Assembly (NCBI GenBank): GCA_001465935.1
Contig: LNKV01000020.1
Coordinates: 937,252-1,001,251 of the forward strand
Origin: Clarireedia homoeocarpa
Lineage: Eukaryota > Ascomycota > Leotiomycetes > Helotiales > Rutstroemiaceae
Reading direction: 5' to 3'
Length of the DNA stretch: 64,000 nucleotides
The notes below the pieces were generated by a model. The model had not been told where the DNA came from. It saw only the letters and a program-made list of their open reading frames with translations, and searched no databases. This document shows, one piece after another, positions 31,771 through 41,543 of the stretch; positions within the stretch are counted from its first letter, which is position 1, and the number at the start of each line of letters is the position of its first letter. The position numbers were made by a program, and so were the translations under genes.

Positions 31771-33033
31771 ATGGATTGGAATCTTGAAAGGATGTGCCGT
31801 AATGGCGGAGAGAGATCCTGCATGGAGGGCTCGAGGTATCAGGGATATTACTTCGGCATTGAATCAACAGATGATTATTCTGTTCCGATAGAGCAGGCCC
31901 ACTACGAAGGTGGAAGCCAGTATAAGTCGTTCACGCCAGCCTACCACTCTCAAGATGCCCCACCCACATACGAGAGGACGACGCGAATTTCAGAAAGTCC
32001 CGTTGGAAGGTCTAGTCTAAATAGCAAAGACTCAACATATGAGGCAGAGGCTCCAGCTACTACGCCAAATCTCCCGAACAACTCTCAGCAGTGGAGCCCA
32101 CAGACTCCATTCGTCGAGTATAATTATGCACGCCAACCATTTGCAAGCTATGGCAACCCTGGTGCCTCTTCTGGAATTGGCTCGGAAGTTTCGGTTTCTC
32201 AAACACATCCACAAGTTGTGCAATATCAAACTTATCCTACGCCATCTTCGAATCTACCAGGAAATGATTTACAATACAATCAACAAATATCCACTCAAAG
32301 TATGGCTGCAAGTACAATCCCTACTGGCCAGGTTTATCCTTACGTAGCCGAGCAGTCATATAGCGCGGTTAATACACAAGCTGGCTTTCAGAGTGACTAC
32401 AGTCGCAGGTCGCGTGGTAATCACAGTTACGATGAACAACAGGAAGCTGAACCTCCAGACCCTCGATCCGAATCCTACTATACAAATTCCAACGTCGATC
32501 AAGCACAGGAGTTCCAGCAACGAAGTGACTCTCAGCCGACAAATTCCTTCCCTGCGTGGCAGATGTCTTCACAGCCCCTCCCCCTAGGCTACAACGCTCC
32601 AGGAGGCAATACTTCATGCGCTCCACCATCCTACCCTGGCTCATGTCAACATCCTGCATGCCTCTCCGGTCCCAAAAAATCAACTGTCTTTCAGAAAGAA
32701 AAAGACTGGGAGAATCACAATTATCGCACACATGCTAAACGCTTCCATTGCAAGTATCCCGGTTGTGGGATGGTGTTTGGTACTGCAGCAGATGCGCAAC
32801 GTCACAGAGTTCCGGTTCACAATGAGACGTCTGGAGCAAAAGTTCACAGCTGCGATGCTGCAGGCTGCCAAGGTCGCAAACAATCGTTCTTTAGAAGTGA
32901 CAAGCTCAAGGAACATAATGACAGATGGCATGGTCCCTATCCTTGTCTTGAGCCAGATTGTCCGCGCGGGTACGGCCATGGGTTTGTAGATGAAGGGGCG
33001 TTGAATAAGCATAAGCTTTCTCACCGCCATTAG
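31771..33033 (+). CDS. C2H2-type zinc-finger protein, 420 aa
   Basis: Intronless gene. The first 290 residues are rich in Gln, Ser, Tyr and Pro and look disordered. The C-terminal 130 residues hold the finger module: a Cys pair CQHPACL; DWENHNYRTH; the classical CKYPGCGMVFGTAADAQRHRVPVH; CDAAGCQGRKQSFFRSDKLKEHNDRWH; and CLEPDCPRGYGHGFVDEGALNKHKLSH. Four degenerate-to-classical C2H2 fingers in series suggest nucleic-acid binding. The same finger order is found in the decayed gene at 35026-36095 and, more distantly, in the gene at 36730-38415, so this looks like a local gene family. The ATG at 31771 is the first of the frame; a later start is possible because the first residues are not conserved-looking. 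Confidence 0.75.
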   Translation: MDWNLERMCRNGGERSCMEGSRYQGYYFGIESTDDYSVPIEQAHYEGGSQYKSFTPAYHSQDAPPTYERTTRISESPVGRSSLNSKDSTYEAEAPATTPNLPNNSQQWSPQTPFVEYNYARQPFASYGNPGASSGIGSEVSVSQTHPQVVQYQTYPTPSSNLPGNDLQYNQQISTQSMAASTIPTGQVYPYVAEQSYSAVNTQAGFQSDYSRRSRGNHSYDEQQEAEPPDPRSESYYTNSNVDQAQEFQQRSDSQPTNSFPAWQMSSQPLPLGYNAPGGNTSCAPPSYPGSCQHPACLSGPKKSTVFQKEKDWENHNYRTHAKRFHCKYPGCGMVFGTAADAQRHRVPVHNETSGAKVHSCDAAGCQGRKQSFFRSDKLKEHNDRWHGPYPCLEPDCPRGYGHGFVDEGALNKHKLSHRH

Positions 33034-33138
33034 ACCGAGTTAGGTCGTTGCTGGCGTCTATATAGGTCTACTAGGGGTTGTTATATTCCACCCATTTTCT
33101 CTTCCTCTACATAATATTGCTTTTCCTTCAGGGTGATT

Positions 33139-33240
33139 GGATACCAAGCGGCGTCACATGTTTTGTATGTAACCATTTAAGGAGTTAAGGGATACTAAGC
33201 GGCGTCACATGTTTTGTATATAACCATTTAAGGATTTAAT
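33139..33240. repeat. 51-bp direct tandem duplication
   Basis: Two adjacent units starting GGATACCAAG/GGATACTAAG, both containing CGGCGTCACATGTTTTGTAT and ending in TTTAAGG. Confidence 0.9.
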
Positions 33241-33985
33241 GGATAAGGGATCATCATTTGTACTATGTTCGCCTCCTTGGTTGATGTGATGTGATAAGTG
33301 ATATCTTCGTTGAACACTATACAATAACTGGCTTATCGGAATCAATCCATCTAGGATAAGCTCCGAGATTCCATTGAACACTTTCGCAAGGCTGTCAAAT
33401 GTTTTGTACAGCCATAAAACAACTCTACTGTAGTCTGTACCCTAGTCAGGCAGGCTCTTAAGCGAAAGGCAGCAGGACACTACTGTATAGAAATCCTACG
33501 ACCGCAGCATACTAGCACATGTACAAAGAGCGACCGAATCTCCTTCCACCCAGATCCACGTTGGTCGTGCCCAATCGGAAATCACTCGAATAATTATTTC
33601 TCAAAGCCTCAATCAATCAATGATTGCCTTTTGTTTCTTCATCAAACCAAAGAAACGAAACAAAGAAAATAAATAAATTCGTCAACAAATATTTCCGCCT
33701 AACTTACAGTAGCCAGCCAATTCCCCTAATTAGCTCCTGTAATATTCCTCATATGGAAAGATGGTCAGTCTTAATTCAATGAATACTTTTGATTGGTCGT
33801 TAGGTGCTAGGTGATTGGAGAATTACTACCCACTTTATTTATTCCTCAGTTCACTTTCTACGAGTAAATGCCTATAAGGGAGGGCACAAGCTAGCCTTTA
33901 ATTTCATTTTTTCGTCTTTGGAACGGGCTTTTCTCTAATGTTAATGTTATTATCTATTTCTGCCTTGTCTTTATTTATTAGATAG

Positions 33986-34138
33986 ATGTCTCAAACGCAG
34001 AGCTATACAGCCTGCAACTGCAAGAAGCCTTGCGATGTGTCAGTCTGTCAGATGTGGGCCGGTGCATTAATTAGACTCTTGGTGTACGAATCAATGGAAA
34101 CGACTTTGCATCCAGCGACTGGGCACTGCCCCGTGTAG
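33986..34138 (+). CDS. Possible 50-aa Cys-containing small ORF
   Basis: The ATG at 33986 opens a 50-codon frame containing ACNCKKPCDVSVCQ. It has no signal peptide and no homology I recognise. It could be a small gene, an exon or chance. Confidence 0.18.
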   Translation: MSQTQSYTACNCKKPCDVSVCQMWAGALIRLLVYESMETTLHPATGHCPV

Positions 34139-34642
34139 CCTTCCGGCGCCGCGGCTCATATGAAGATGCTGAGCTTGGGTTCAGCCAAGTTATCGTCAGT
34201 GTTATTGGTTGTGGACTCTCGAAGGAAAGAGAAATTGAGCAATTGTTAGTGGAAATTTTGTGTTTTGTCTCTTTTATCTAACTCATCTGGATATCAAGAG
34301 ATGAGCGTGAGCCTCGAAAACAAATCTTCCTATATGCTGAAGCCACTGCTGCGCAAAGCAGTGGGCGCTGTCATCTTGGACTTCACGACAAGGTCGAACT
34401 CTCAGAGGACAGATCAAGTGCTTAGATAGCGTTGCTTCTCTCGCTATCCTTACTGCCCCGGCTCGCCTAAAAGTATCGTTTCATTCGTCTCCCACGAGTT
34501 GTTCAGTCCGGTAATGAAATTATTCCCGTCTGCAGTGTCAACTGCTTGAGGCACGCATAATCAATATAATTTGACTTGAGTCATCTAATCAAAGGAGGTG
34601 ACAATAGTGTCTTTTTTCGAGGACTACTGTTGGACCAAAGAT

Positions 34643-34685
34643 AAGCCATTATTGTCATTCTTCAGGAGTGGCGTCACTTTCGGGG
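34643..34685 (-). repeat. Diverged solo copy of the 45-bp inverted-repeat motif
   Basis: Reads AAGCCATTATTGTCATTCTT then AGGAGTGGCGTCACTTT. This is the same orientation and order as the right repeat at 14643-14688 (AAGCCGTAATTGTCACTTCT...AGTGGCGTCACTTT). No inverted partner was found nearby. Confidence 0.6.
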
Positions 34686-35025
34686 TTTTATAACTAGAAA
34701 CATTTGATAGAATGATTTCTTCTCTATCTTTATGGAGTGGTTCGCATACAACAAAGGAAACGAAACCATTCGCCCATGTTGATGATGCACTCACATTGAC
34801 GATTCACATCTTTATAACAACACATAAACAAAGCCATATACTACAACGTATACGGTATATGAAGGTGAATTTTCTCGGCTGCTTAAGTGTTCAGCATCAC
34901 ACTTTAGCAACCAACACGGTCAGCACAAGCTAGTTGACTTTCAAAGAGTTCCGCACACTTTTCATTTCGTTACCACCATCCACAAGGACTAGGCTAGGAG
35001 AGTGCCTAAGCTATTAATACTAAAA

Positions 35026-36095
35026 ATGCCTTACGGAAATGAATACTATGACGAAAATGAAATTTAGGATGATGGCAGGCATTCAGTGTCTCTTCAAGAC
35101 AATAATGTAGCTCAAGATCATGGCAGACTCTCTTCTGTATCAACACAGATGACCCCTTGCCCAACTATAATGTCCAACACTAAATATCCTTCACCGGCAT
35201 ACAAAGCGGGGGACGAAAGATACGGGTGGATACGGTGGAATGACCGGCTCGAACAGCCTACCTACAATACGTGAATTATTGCCGGAGCAGTTCCCCACTG
35301 ATCTGCAGAGACAGCTACCTTGCGTTTTCTTCCGTCGTTGAACAGTCTGGATTCGACTCGCATTATTACAAAGCCGGCCAGTCTATGTCTAGTACTAGGA
35401 TGTGCAATAATCCTTATACTGCCAGTCGACAAGGTTATCCCAGGGGGTATCACAATGCTCCTAGCAATTTAGTGTCTACCTCCTCATCTGGTTATGGTCA
35501 ACCAGCGCCAGGAGCTCCTAACACAAAACCCACATATTTAGGCAATGAGCAATCAAGTAGTAAACCAGGCATAGATTCCGGTGATCATTATACCAGAAAG
35601 AAAGCATTCAATCATGTATCATTTCCTGGTCTGTGCCTGCATCCTGACTGTACAAAGAATAAGCGTTTATACGCGGGGTATAAAAGATGGTCGATACACT
35701 ATAGTGGTGTACACGTCGAATGCTATGTTTGCTGTGAGGAGATTTGTAAACTTATAGGCCGGAAAAGAGGTTTCGGAACAAGATATAAATTTGCACGTCA
35801 CAACACTAGATATCACAATTCTCCGGAGTATCCACATAAATGTGATGTCGCAAACTGCCAAGCCAAGACGATCACTTTCGATACGGTGGCTGGACTCGAA
35901 GAACATAATACTAATGACATGGTTAATTCACCTGCCCCGTATTGGGGCCATGGGTTTCCCAATCTCGTAGCTCTAAACAATCATTATCGGGCGGAAACAG
36001 ATGCACCGCACAATGAGCACAAGAATGCTTTTGTCAGACAAGATAGGGAAGTCGCTTATGACATTCAAGAGGATCGTCGTAGATATCAACGGTGA
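35026..36095 (+). pseudogene. Decayed C2H2 zinc-finger paralog
   Basis: The ATG at 35026 starts MPYGNEYYDENEI, then an in-frame TAG (35065-35067). The same frame continues to 35274. Translation then resumes in another frame (from about 35271) to 36095. The C-terminal part keeps the layout of the neighbouring intact gene (CLHPDC, WSIHYSGVH, the finger-like FARHNTRYH, CDVANCQAKTITF, GHGFPNLVALNNH). Several fingers have lost a Cys or His. A stop, a frameshift and eroded fingers together argue for a pseudogene. An intron removing the first stop is possible, but no convincing splice pair was seen. Confidence 0.6.
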
Positions 36096-36361
36096 ACGCA
36101 TGTTATCTTGGGTTTGCACGTTTTCATTTGCTTACGGTCAGAGACTGAAAGAGACCGAATGATACGATTGATTCAGTTAGCCTAAATTTCAAGGTCTACG
36201 GATATTAGCATGATGTTATTAGGCACTCTATTAGGAAATATTACTCAATGCTACAAAATCTCCAATTCTCATATTTACGTTTCATCGTCTCCAGTTTCCA
36301 TCATCTGCAAACTGTCCTAGCCTTGCACCCAACACAAAACCAACCAGTCTACATAGTAGTT

Positions 36362-36541
36362 GGCCGAATAAAAGTAAACACTGGGTCATAGAAATTTCTA
36401 GCACCTTGCTTGATATAGTAACATCTCAAGCAGATGAATAGCTTTTATACTACAAATCAATCCTGTTTTCTTATATCTTATACCAAAGTAGTATTAACTG
36501 CTACAAGCGTTACAAGACCCAGTGTTTACTTTTATTTGGCC
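36362..36541. mobile_element. 180-bp MITE
   Basis: 26-bp terminal inverted repeats (GGCCGAATAAAAGTAAACAC... at the left; the reverse complement of the right end is identical except one base) bracket 128 bp of AT-rich DNA. A short AGTT outside both ends may extend the repeat. The target duplication is unclear. Confidence 0.85.
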
Positions 36542-36729
36542 TGTAACTAAGTATTATTCCTTGATGCAGTACAGCCATTCCATGAAATATCACCCCACCA
36601 AGCCTACTTAGCTAAGGCTTTACACGGTAATCCGAAAGGGAAGTCGGTCACCCACAACAATACGTATAAAGATACCCTGATTTCCCTCGCCCAAAACGCA
36701 GCCAATTTCATCCAGCACGAGTCACGCAC

Positions 36730-38415
36730 ATGCCTCTACCTTCTCGAAGTGCTCACAGAAACGACCCCGCCCCGAGCCTCATTCGATTTCGCCGTTGTTT
36801 CCGCCTCGCCAATGTGCCTAACATGGGTCACCGATTTGATGATGGTCATTGGGTGACCGGGGATGATCAATTGTGGCTGCCGCATGCGCAGCAATGCCCC
36901 ACGACCGAAGCGAGCTTTGTGGACGCAGACATGTGGGCGCAGTTCATAAGCGGGCCTTCTCCAGAAAACGACTCGTGGTATGTTTTTTTCTTTGGGGCAT
37001 TTTCCCCCTCACCTGCTTTCTTGCATGAGGGCATTGCTTATTTGTTGCGTTTTATTTGCCTGCTGTGTTTCATCGGCTAGACACTTTAGTCTGGGTTTTA
37101 CTTGCATCATCGCATTTCCTTGATTTGCCGTTTATTTCATGTACGTGTAGGCAGCAATGTATTGGATTTTGGGGCATTGCTCCTGGCTTAGCATGCATGA
37201 AGAGCCCACGCTCACATCAATAGTACGGTTCTCAATTCCGATTGGCCATTCGTGAAAATCGGTACAGACGACGTTGCCGAGTATCGGGCTTCGTATCCCG
37301 CTACCTTTGGCAGTCCGGTATCTGCAGGTGGTGCGATAACAAGGGGATTTGCATCACCGAATTTGACAGAAACTTCTGCCGTGGAGTCTGCAACGACTCC
37401 AAATTTTGATGCTTGGGACGGGCCTTGGGAAGGTGATTCGAGCTACGGTGCTGCTGGCTATGATGCTTTGTATAGCTATGGTCAACCGGCTTTCACCTAC
37501 GATTCATCATGCACCCCACGAACACCCAAATCGAATACCACCCCTAATAACTCTCCCAATCACTCTTTTCAATGTACATTCACATCCTGTTCTGAACCAC
37601 TTCACCCGACCTCCTCTGCACTAGCCCACCACCACCGTCGCCACGCCAAATCCCTACTACACTCCTTCCCCTCTCCTAGCTCTTCCTCCTCCAAAACCAC
37701 CAGCAGCAGCAGCATAGCCGTTCGCTGTCCCTGGCCGTCCTGCACCTCCCGCGCCAAATTCTCCAACGCCAAACAGCTCAGCATTCACCTCACCAACATC
37801 CACGTCACGCCCCTCGTATGCGAGACGCGCGGCTGCGGCTACCAGAAGCCGTTCCGCAACAAACACGACCTGGAGCGGCACAAGCGGACGCAGCATGTAA
37901 AGGCACGGGATCACATGTGTCCGTGGGAGGAGTGCCGAGGCAAAGAGAGCGAAGCGGAAGGCGGGGAAAGCGGCAAGGGCGTAGGCTTTGCGCGGAAAGA
38001 TAAACTGCTGTGCCATATCCGCGAGGTGCACATGAACGGGAATGGGAAGACGACGAAAGTCGGAGAAGAAGAAGCAGGACAGCCGCAAATGTGTCCGATC
38101 GCGCACTGCAGCGTGCTGGTCGGCGGAGAAGAAGCGCAGAACAAAGAGAAGAAGAAGAGCCGCGAGACCATACTAGAACATATGAAGCGAAACCATGGAG
38201 CGTATGAATGCGGGTTGGGAAGGTGTGCGGGGAGGCAAAGCCAGTTTTCCGAGTCGGGGTTGGAAATGCATTTGAGATGGGCGCATAGGATGAAGGGCGG
38301 GGAGGCGTTAAGGGTTGTGGATGCGGTGAAGAGGGGTGGGGGAGACAAGACAGTACGGGTGGAACATCTGGGGGCGAATTGTAAGTGGGAGGAGTGTAGG
38401 GATTGTGAGAGGTGA
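36730..38415 (+). CDS. C2H2-type zinc-finger protein, two exons, 479 aa
   Basis: Exon 1 is 36730-36977 and exon 2 is 37224-38415. The 246-nt intron has a GTATGT donor and a CAATAG acceptor; phases match (phase 2). The N-terminal half is low-complexity and aromatic. From about residue 185 a series of C2H2-like units follows: CTFTSCSEPL...HHHRRH, CPWPSCTSRAKFSNAKQLSIHLTNIH, CETRGCGYQKPFRNKHDLERHKRTQH, CPWEECRG...RKDKLLCHIREVH, CPIAHCSVLV...ILEHMKRNH and CGLGRCAGRQSQFSESGLEMHLRWAH. Six fingers suggest DNA or RNA binding. GC content of the finger region is clearly higher than in the neighbouring decayed paralog. Without the intron the first exon would be overlooked and exon 2 would lack an ATG. 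Confidence 0.78.
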
Positions 38416-39553
38416 GAGGGGTTGAAATGAAGGCGGGGGAATAGAGTATGATGGGGTGAGGGATTTCTTAGGTTTTGTAGATGATACTATTCTTATGTGT
38501 ATTGAATAAATCAATATTTGATTCTCTTACTTACTCAACCTCGTGGATCAATGATTGCTCGCAAGGAAATGAATACAAATGATAGTTGTGCAGGATGACT
38601 TCACCTAGCTAAACCGCCGTGTCCATCCATGCATGACATTTTATGATATTTCTGACCCAAATGACCTCGCATTTGTAGACCCAGGGGGGAATAATGAAGA
38701 CACTTTTCCTTCATGATAGGTAGAATGATGCACTTGTGCCTGCGACCGCTTCATCAAAGAGTGTGAGCCCCCTATCCCAATCAAGTCAGTCAAGAAGCGG
38801 TGCGACCGCAGTGATTGCAAATCTTCAACTACTCAATGCAAAGGGATTGGCAGACCTGCCGAGACGACCACTTAGTGTTTACAGCCTAACCTGCAACCAA
38901 AAGTCCAGGTTATGTGTATATATCGAATAAAATGGCGAAATCGTGGTGGAAGTCCGCGGGCGAAAAGAAAGACATGAAACATAAAATCTGCTGGGCCGAC
39001 TTCTTCGACTTGCATGTTACGAAGCAGACGTCCTATTTCGCGAGGCGAATATAAACAAAACTGCATACAACACACCAATCATTTAGCAAATATCCCAACA
39101 ACACAGCAAACCAACTATCACAGCTACAAACAAATAACGGAAAGACTCACAATAGAATATCATTTGAGAATCATCATCTGCAACTACCTATAACGAGTAT
39201 ACCGCACCCTATACCCCAGCCCACTCATCTTTGTTCATTTTTATTCGAATATACCAGATTCAGCACGCACTAATTCGAATCCTCATTTCCTATTCCAGGA
39301 CAGGAGCCAACACGTGTCTCGATTGTATGCTCCTAAGAATGCCGTGCCCCCTAATCAACCCATATGCAATTCCATTCATTGATATAAACAATCACCTCCC
39401 CCCTGCCTCAAATCGACCGCACAATAATCGTATAGGTAAAGTACTGTAGTGGCCATAGAAGGTACCTCCAACCACTCTTGGAATAAAGAAGCCAACCGCC
39501 AGATAACGCCTATGCAAGTGCCTTCCCGCTCTGAGTGTTGATGATTACACATA
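38416..39553. other. Intergenic, 1.1 kb
   Basis: 3' flanks of the convergent C2H2 and casein-kinase genes. A 40-codon ATG frame at 38932-39054 (MAKSWWKSAGEKKDMKHK...) is locally GC-rich and lysine-rich. It has no recognised homolog and is left unannotated. Nothing else is seen. Confidence 0.4.
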
Positions 39554-40623
39554 CTATGAGAATATATCTCCATTCGCTTCCACAGACATAGGACTACCAC
39601 CATTAATCCTTCGAGTCCTGCGAGGTGGGGCCCTTCGTCGAGCAGGTGCACCGTTGACATCAATGCCCTCGTCACTATCGTCACCATGTTCTGCCGCGTA
39701 ATTCGACGCTTCATCCAACTCCCTAAGATCATCTGGCCGTTTCCGTAGCCACGCCATTCTAGGGCCACTCCTTGCTCGTTCGGATACTTTGAAGCCATAG
39801 ATTTTGGGTTCATAAACTTTTCCACGACCCAGGCCCGGAGCAAGATTTGATGCGTTGAAACCATTGATCTTTTCCCTCTCCTCGCCATCTGCATTCAAAG
39901 ATGGCAGAGGCCGTGTGCCATGTCCACTGAGTGCTTCCAACCCTTTCTTGCTGATATCGTAGTCCGGAAATGTGAGGAGGAATAGCGCGCCAAAAGTCCG
40001 ACCAAAGTAAGCACCATCAACAGTTTGAAATCGAGAATTTGGAGGAACATAAACATCCAAGCATGAAGGGCAGAAGAGCTTTACAGTATCTTCTCCGAGG
40101 ACATCTGATAATCCCACCGGTAACGTTCGGACCTGTTCGCAATGCGTTCGTGGGCAGACGCCAAAATGGGCAAGTTCGTATTTCTCTGACATTTGTTGTA
40201 TTCCGGCTCGAGAACAGATAAATCTTTGGTGGATAAGACCATACAACATCTCTGCTGAAGATTCTATGATGGAAAGGTCGCTCGCGATTCGTTGATGTCG
40301 CCTATCAGCATTTCTCCGCCCTGACCTATCCCCACCCTCAATAGATTCATCTCCATCTTCATCCTCCTCCTCATCTTCTTCATCTTCTTCCTCTTCCGGC
40401 TCGACGTCTAGAATCATCTACCTGGTGTTAGTGTGCCTATAGAAATGAGTTCACACGCACATACCTCGAGAGCCTCCTTGTACATAGCTACTTGTGTTTG
40501 CAGACCCGTCAGGTTGAAGTCGTCTTCTATGAATTCCTCCGAAACTTCGGCGAAATATTCATGCCCAAGTAAAGAGCAGAAGGATGCGATCCATGACTCT
40601 GGCGTTCCAGAGGACGAAGACAT
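39554..40623 (-). CDS. ckb1: Casein kinase II regulatory (beta) subunit
   Basis: Regulatory subunit that dimerises through a zinc ribbon and assembles the CK2 holoenzyme (nucleus and cytosol). Two exons, 40623-40465 and 40417-39554, with a 47-nt intron (GTATGT...GGTAG), give 340 aa. The N-terminus has SWIASFCSLLGHEYFAEVSEEFIEDDFNLTGL, the family signature. An Asp/Glu loop follows at about residues 58-83, then AEMLYGLIHQRFICSRAGI. The zinc ribbon has C141, C146, C169 and C172 (CPRTHC and CPSC), and LFLLTFPDY comes after it. The C-terminal Arg-rich tail beyond about residue 270 is typical of filamentous-fungal forms. Which of the two fungal beta isoforms it is remains uncertain; the symbol is therefore tentative. 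Confidence 0.93.
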
Positions 40624-41543
40624 GCTTTTCTGTTGTCAAATCAGGGTATCAGCAGCGGGCAGATTTGCTTAATTTGGCAACAAAATTTGCTGTGTAATGG
40701 CGCTCAGGCGAGGTAAACGATGCTTATTCGCTAAGTATTACAGCAGGCAGGAACAGATAAGTCGTAAGGATGCCGTGTACTGTCTCAGCAGTTTTGATTT
40801 TGCACAGAGGCTAAATATCGCGTTTAATATGGTATCTTGAGTACGCGCGCGGATCGTCAATGCTGGTACGGCGGTAGGTGAAGATCTGCAGAGGGATCTG
40901 AAATGAAGTCGTGTAATTGCCCGGGTCAGAGCTGCCGAGTAAGAACTATCAACGTGGAGCTGTCGAAGTGTAGGTCCTGGATTGGCTCCTATTTCGTGGA
41001 AGTGTTCCCCCCTCAAGGTGTTTGTGGGATTGCGCTGGTTGATAGTAGCGCACGATGTGCGTTGGGCAAATTGGTGAAGACCAAACGTCGACGAAGATGA
41101 TTGCTTGGGAAGCTTTGTGGCGACCTGAGATATCCGAAATTATGGTACACGAAAGTTGTGAGGGACAAATCAACTGAGATGGTTTGCTATTTTATCAAAA
41201 GCCTCGTCTTCGAGATTAAACTACCGCGTCAGGCATCAAATGCCCCACCAGGCATTCACAATTTACGCGGAAGCATTTTGTGAAATTACACGTGATGCGC
41301 GGGACTTTCTCTGGAAAAATATGCGCTACTAATGAAGGAGTCAGAAACCTTTGAGTATCTTCTCTTGTGCCGTAGACTAATATCTACCCAGTGTGGTCTG
41401 GTATACGATGTCTCGCTACTGTTTATGCAAAATTACAAACTCCAAGCAATGACCTCCTTGACGCCAAAACTCCATCGCCCAAAGCAGCATCTCCACGACT
41501 TCAAGTACCACCAATTACTCCTAATCATGCACGGACATCAAAG
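40624..41543. other. Intergenic, 0.9 kb
   Basis: Promoter side of the CK2 beta gene and 3' flank of the next minus-strand gene. No feature is recognised. Confidence 0.4.

Larger units (their letters stand above)
33034..35025. other. Intergenic, 2 kb
   Basis: Separates the intact and decayed C2H2 genes. It holds a 51-bp direct duplication, one solo copy of the 45-bp inverted-repeat motif and a 50-codon Cys-containing frame (each listed). The rest is AT-rich with no gene recognised. Confidence 0.45.

Noticed and set aside
38932..39054. 40-codon Lys/Trp-rich frame
   Set aside because: Too short to support without homology or transcript data; recorded only in the intergenic note.
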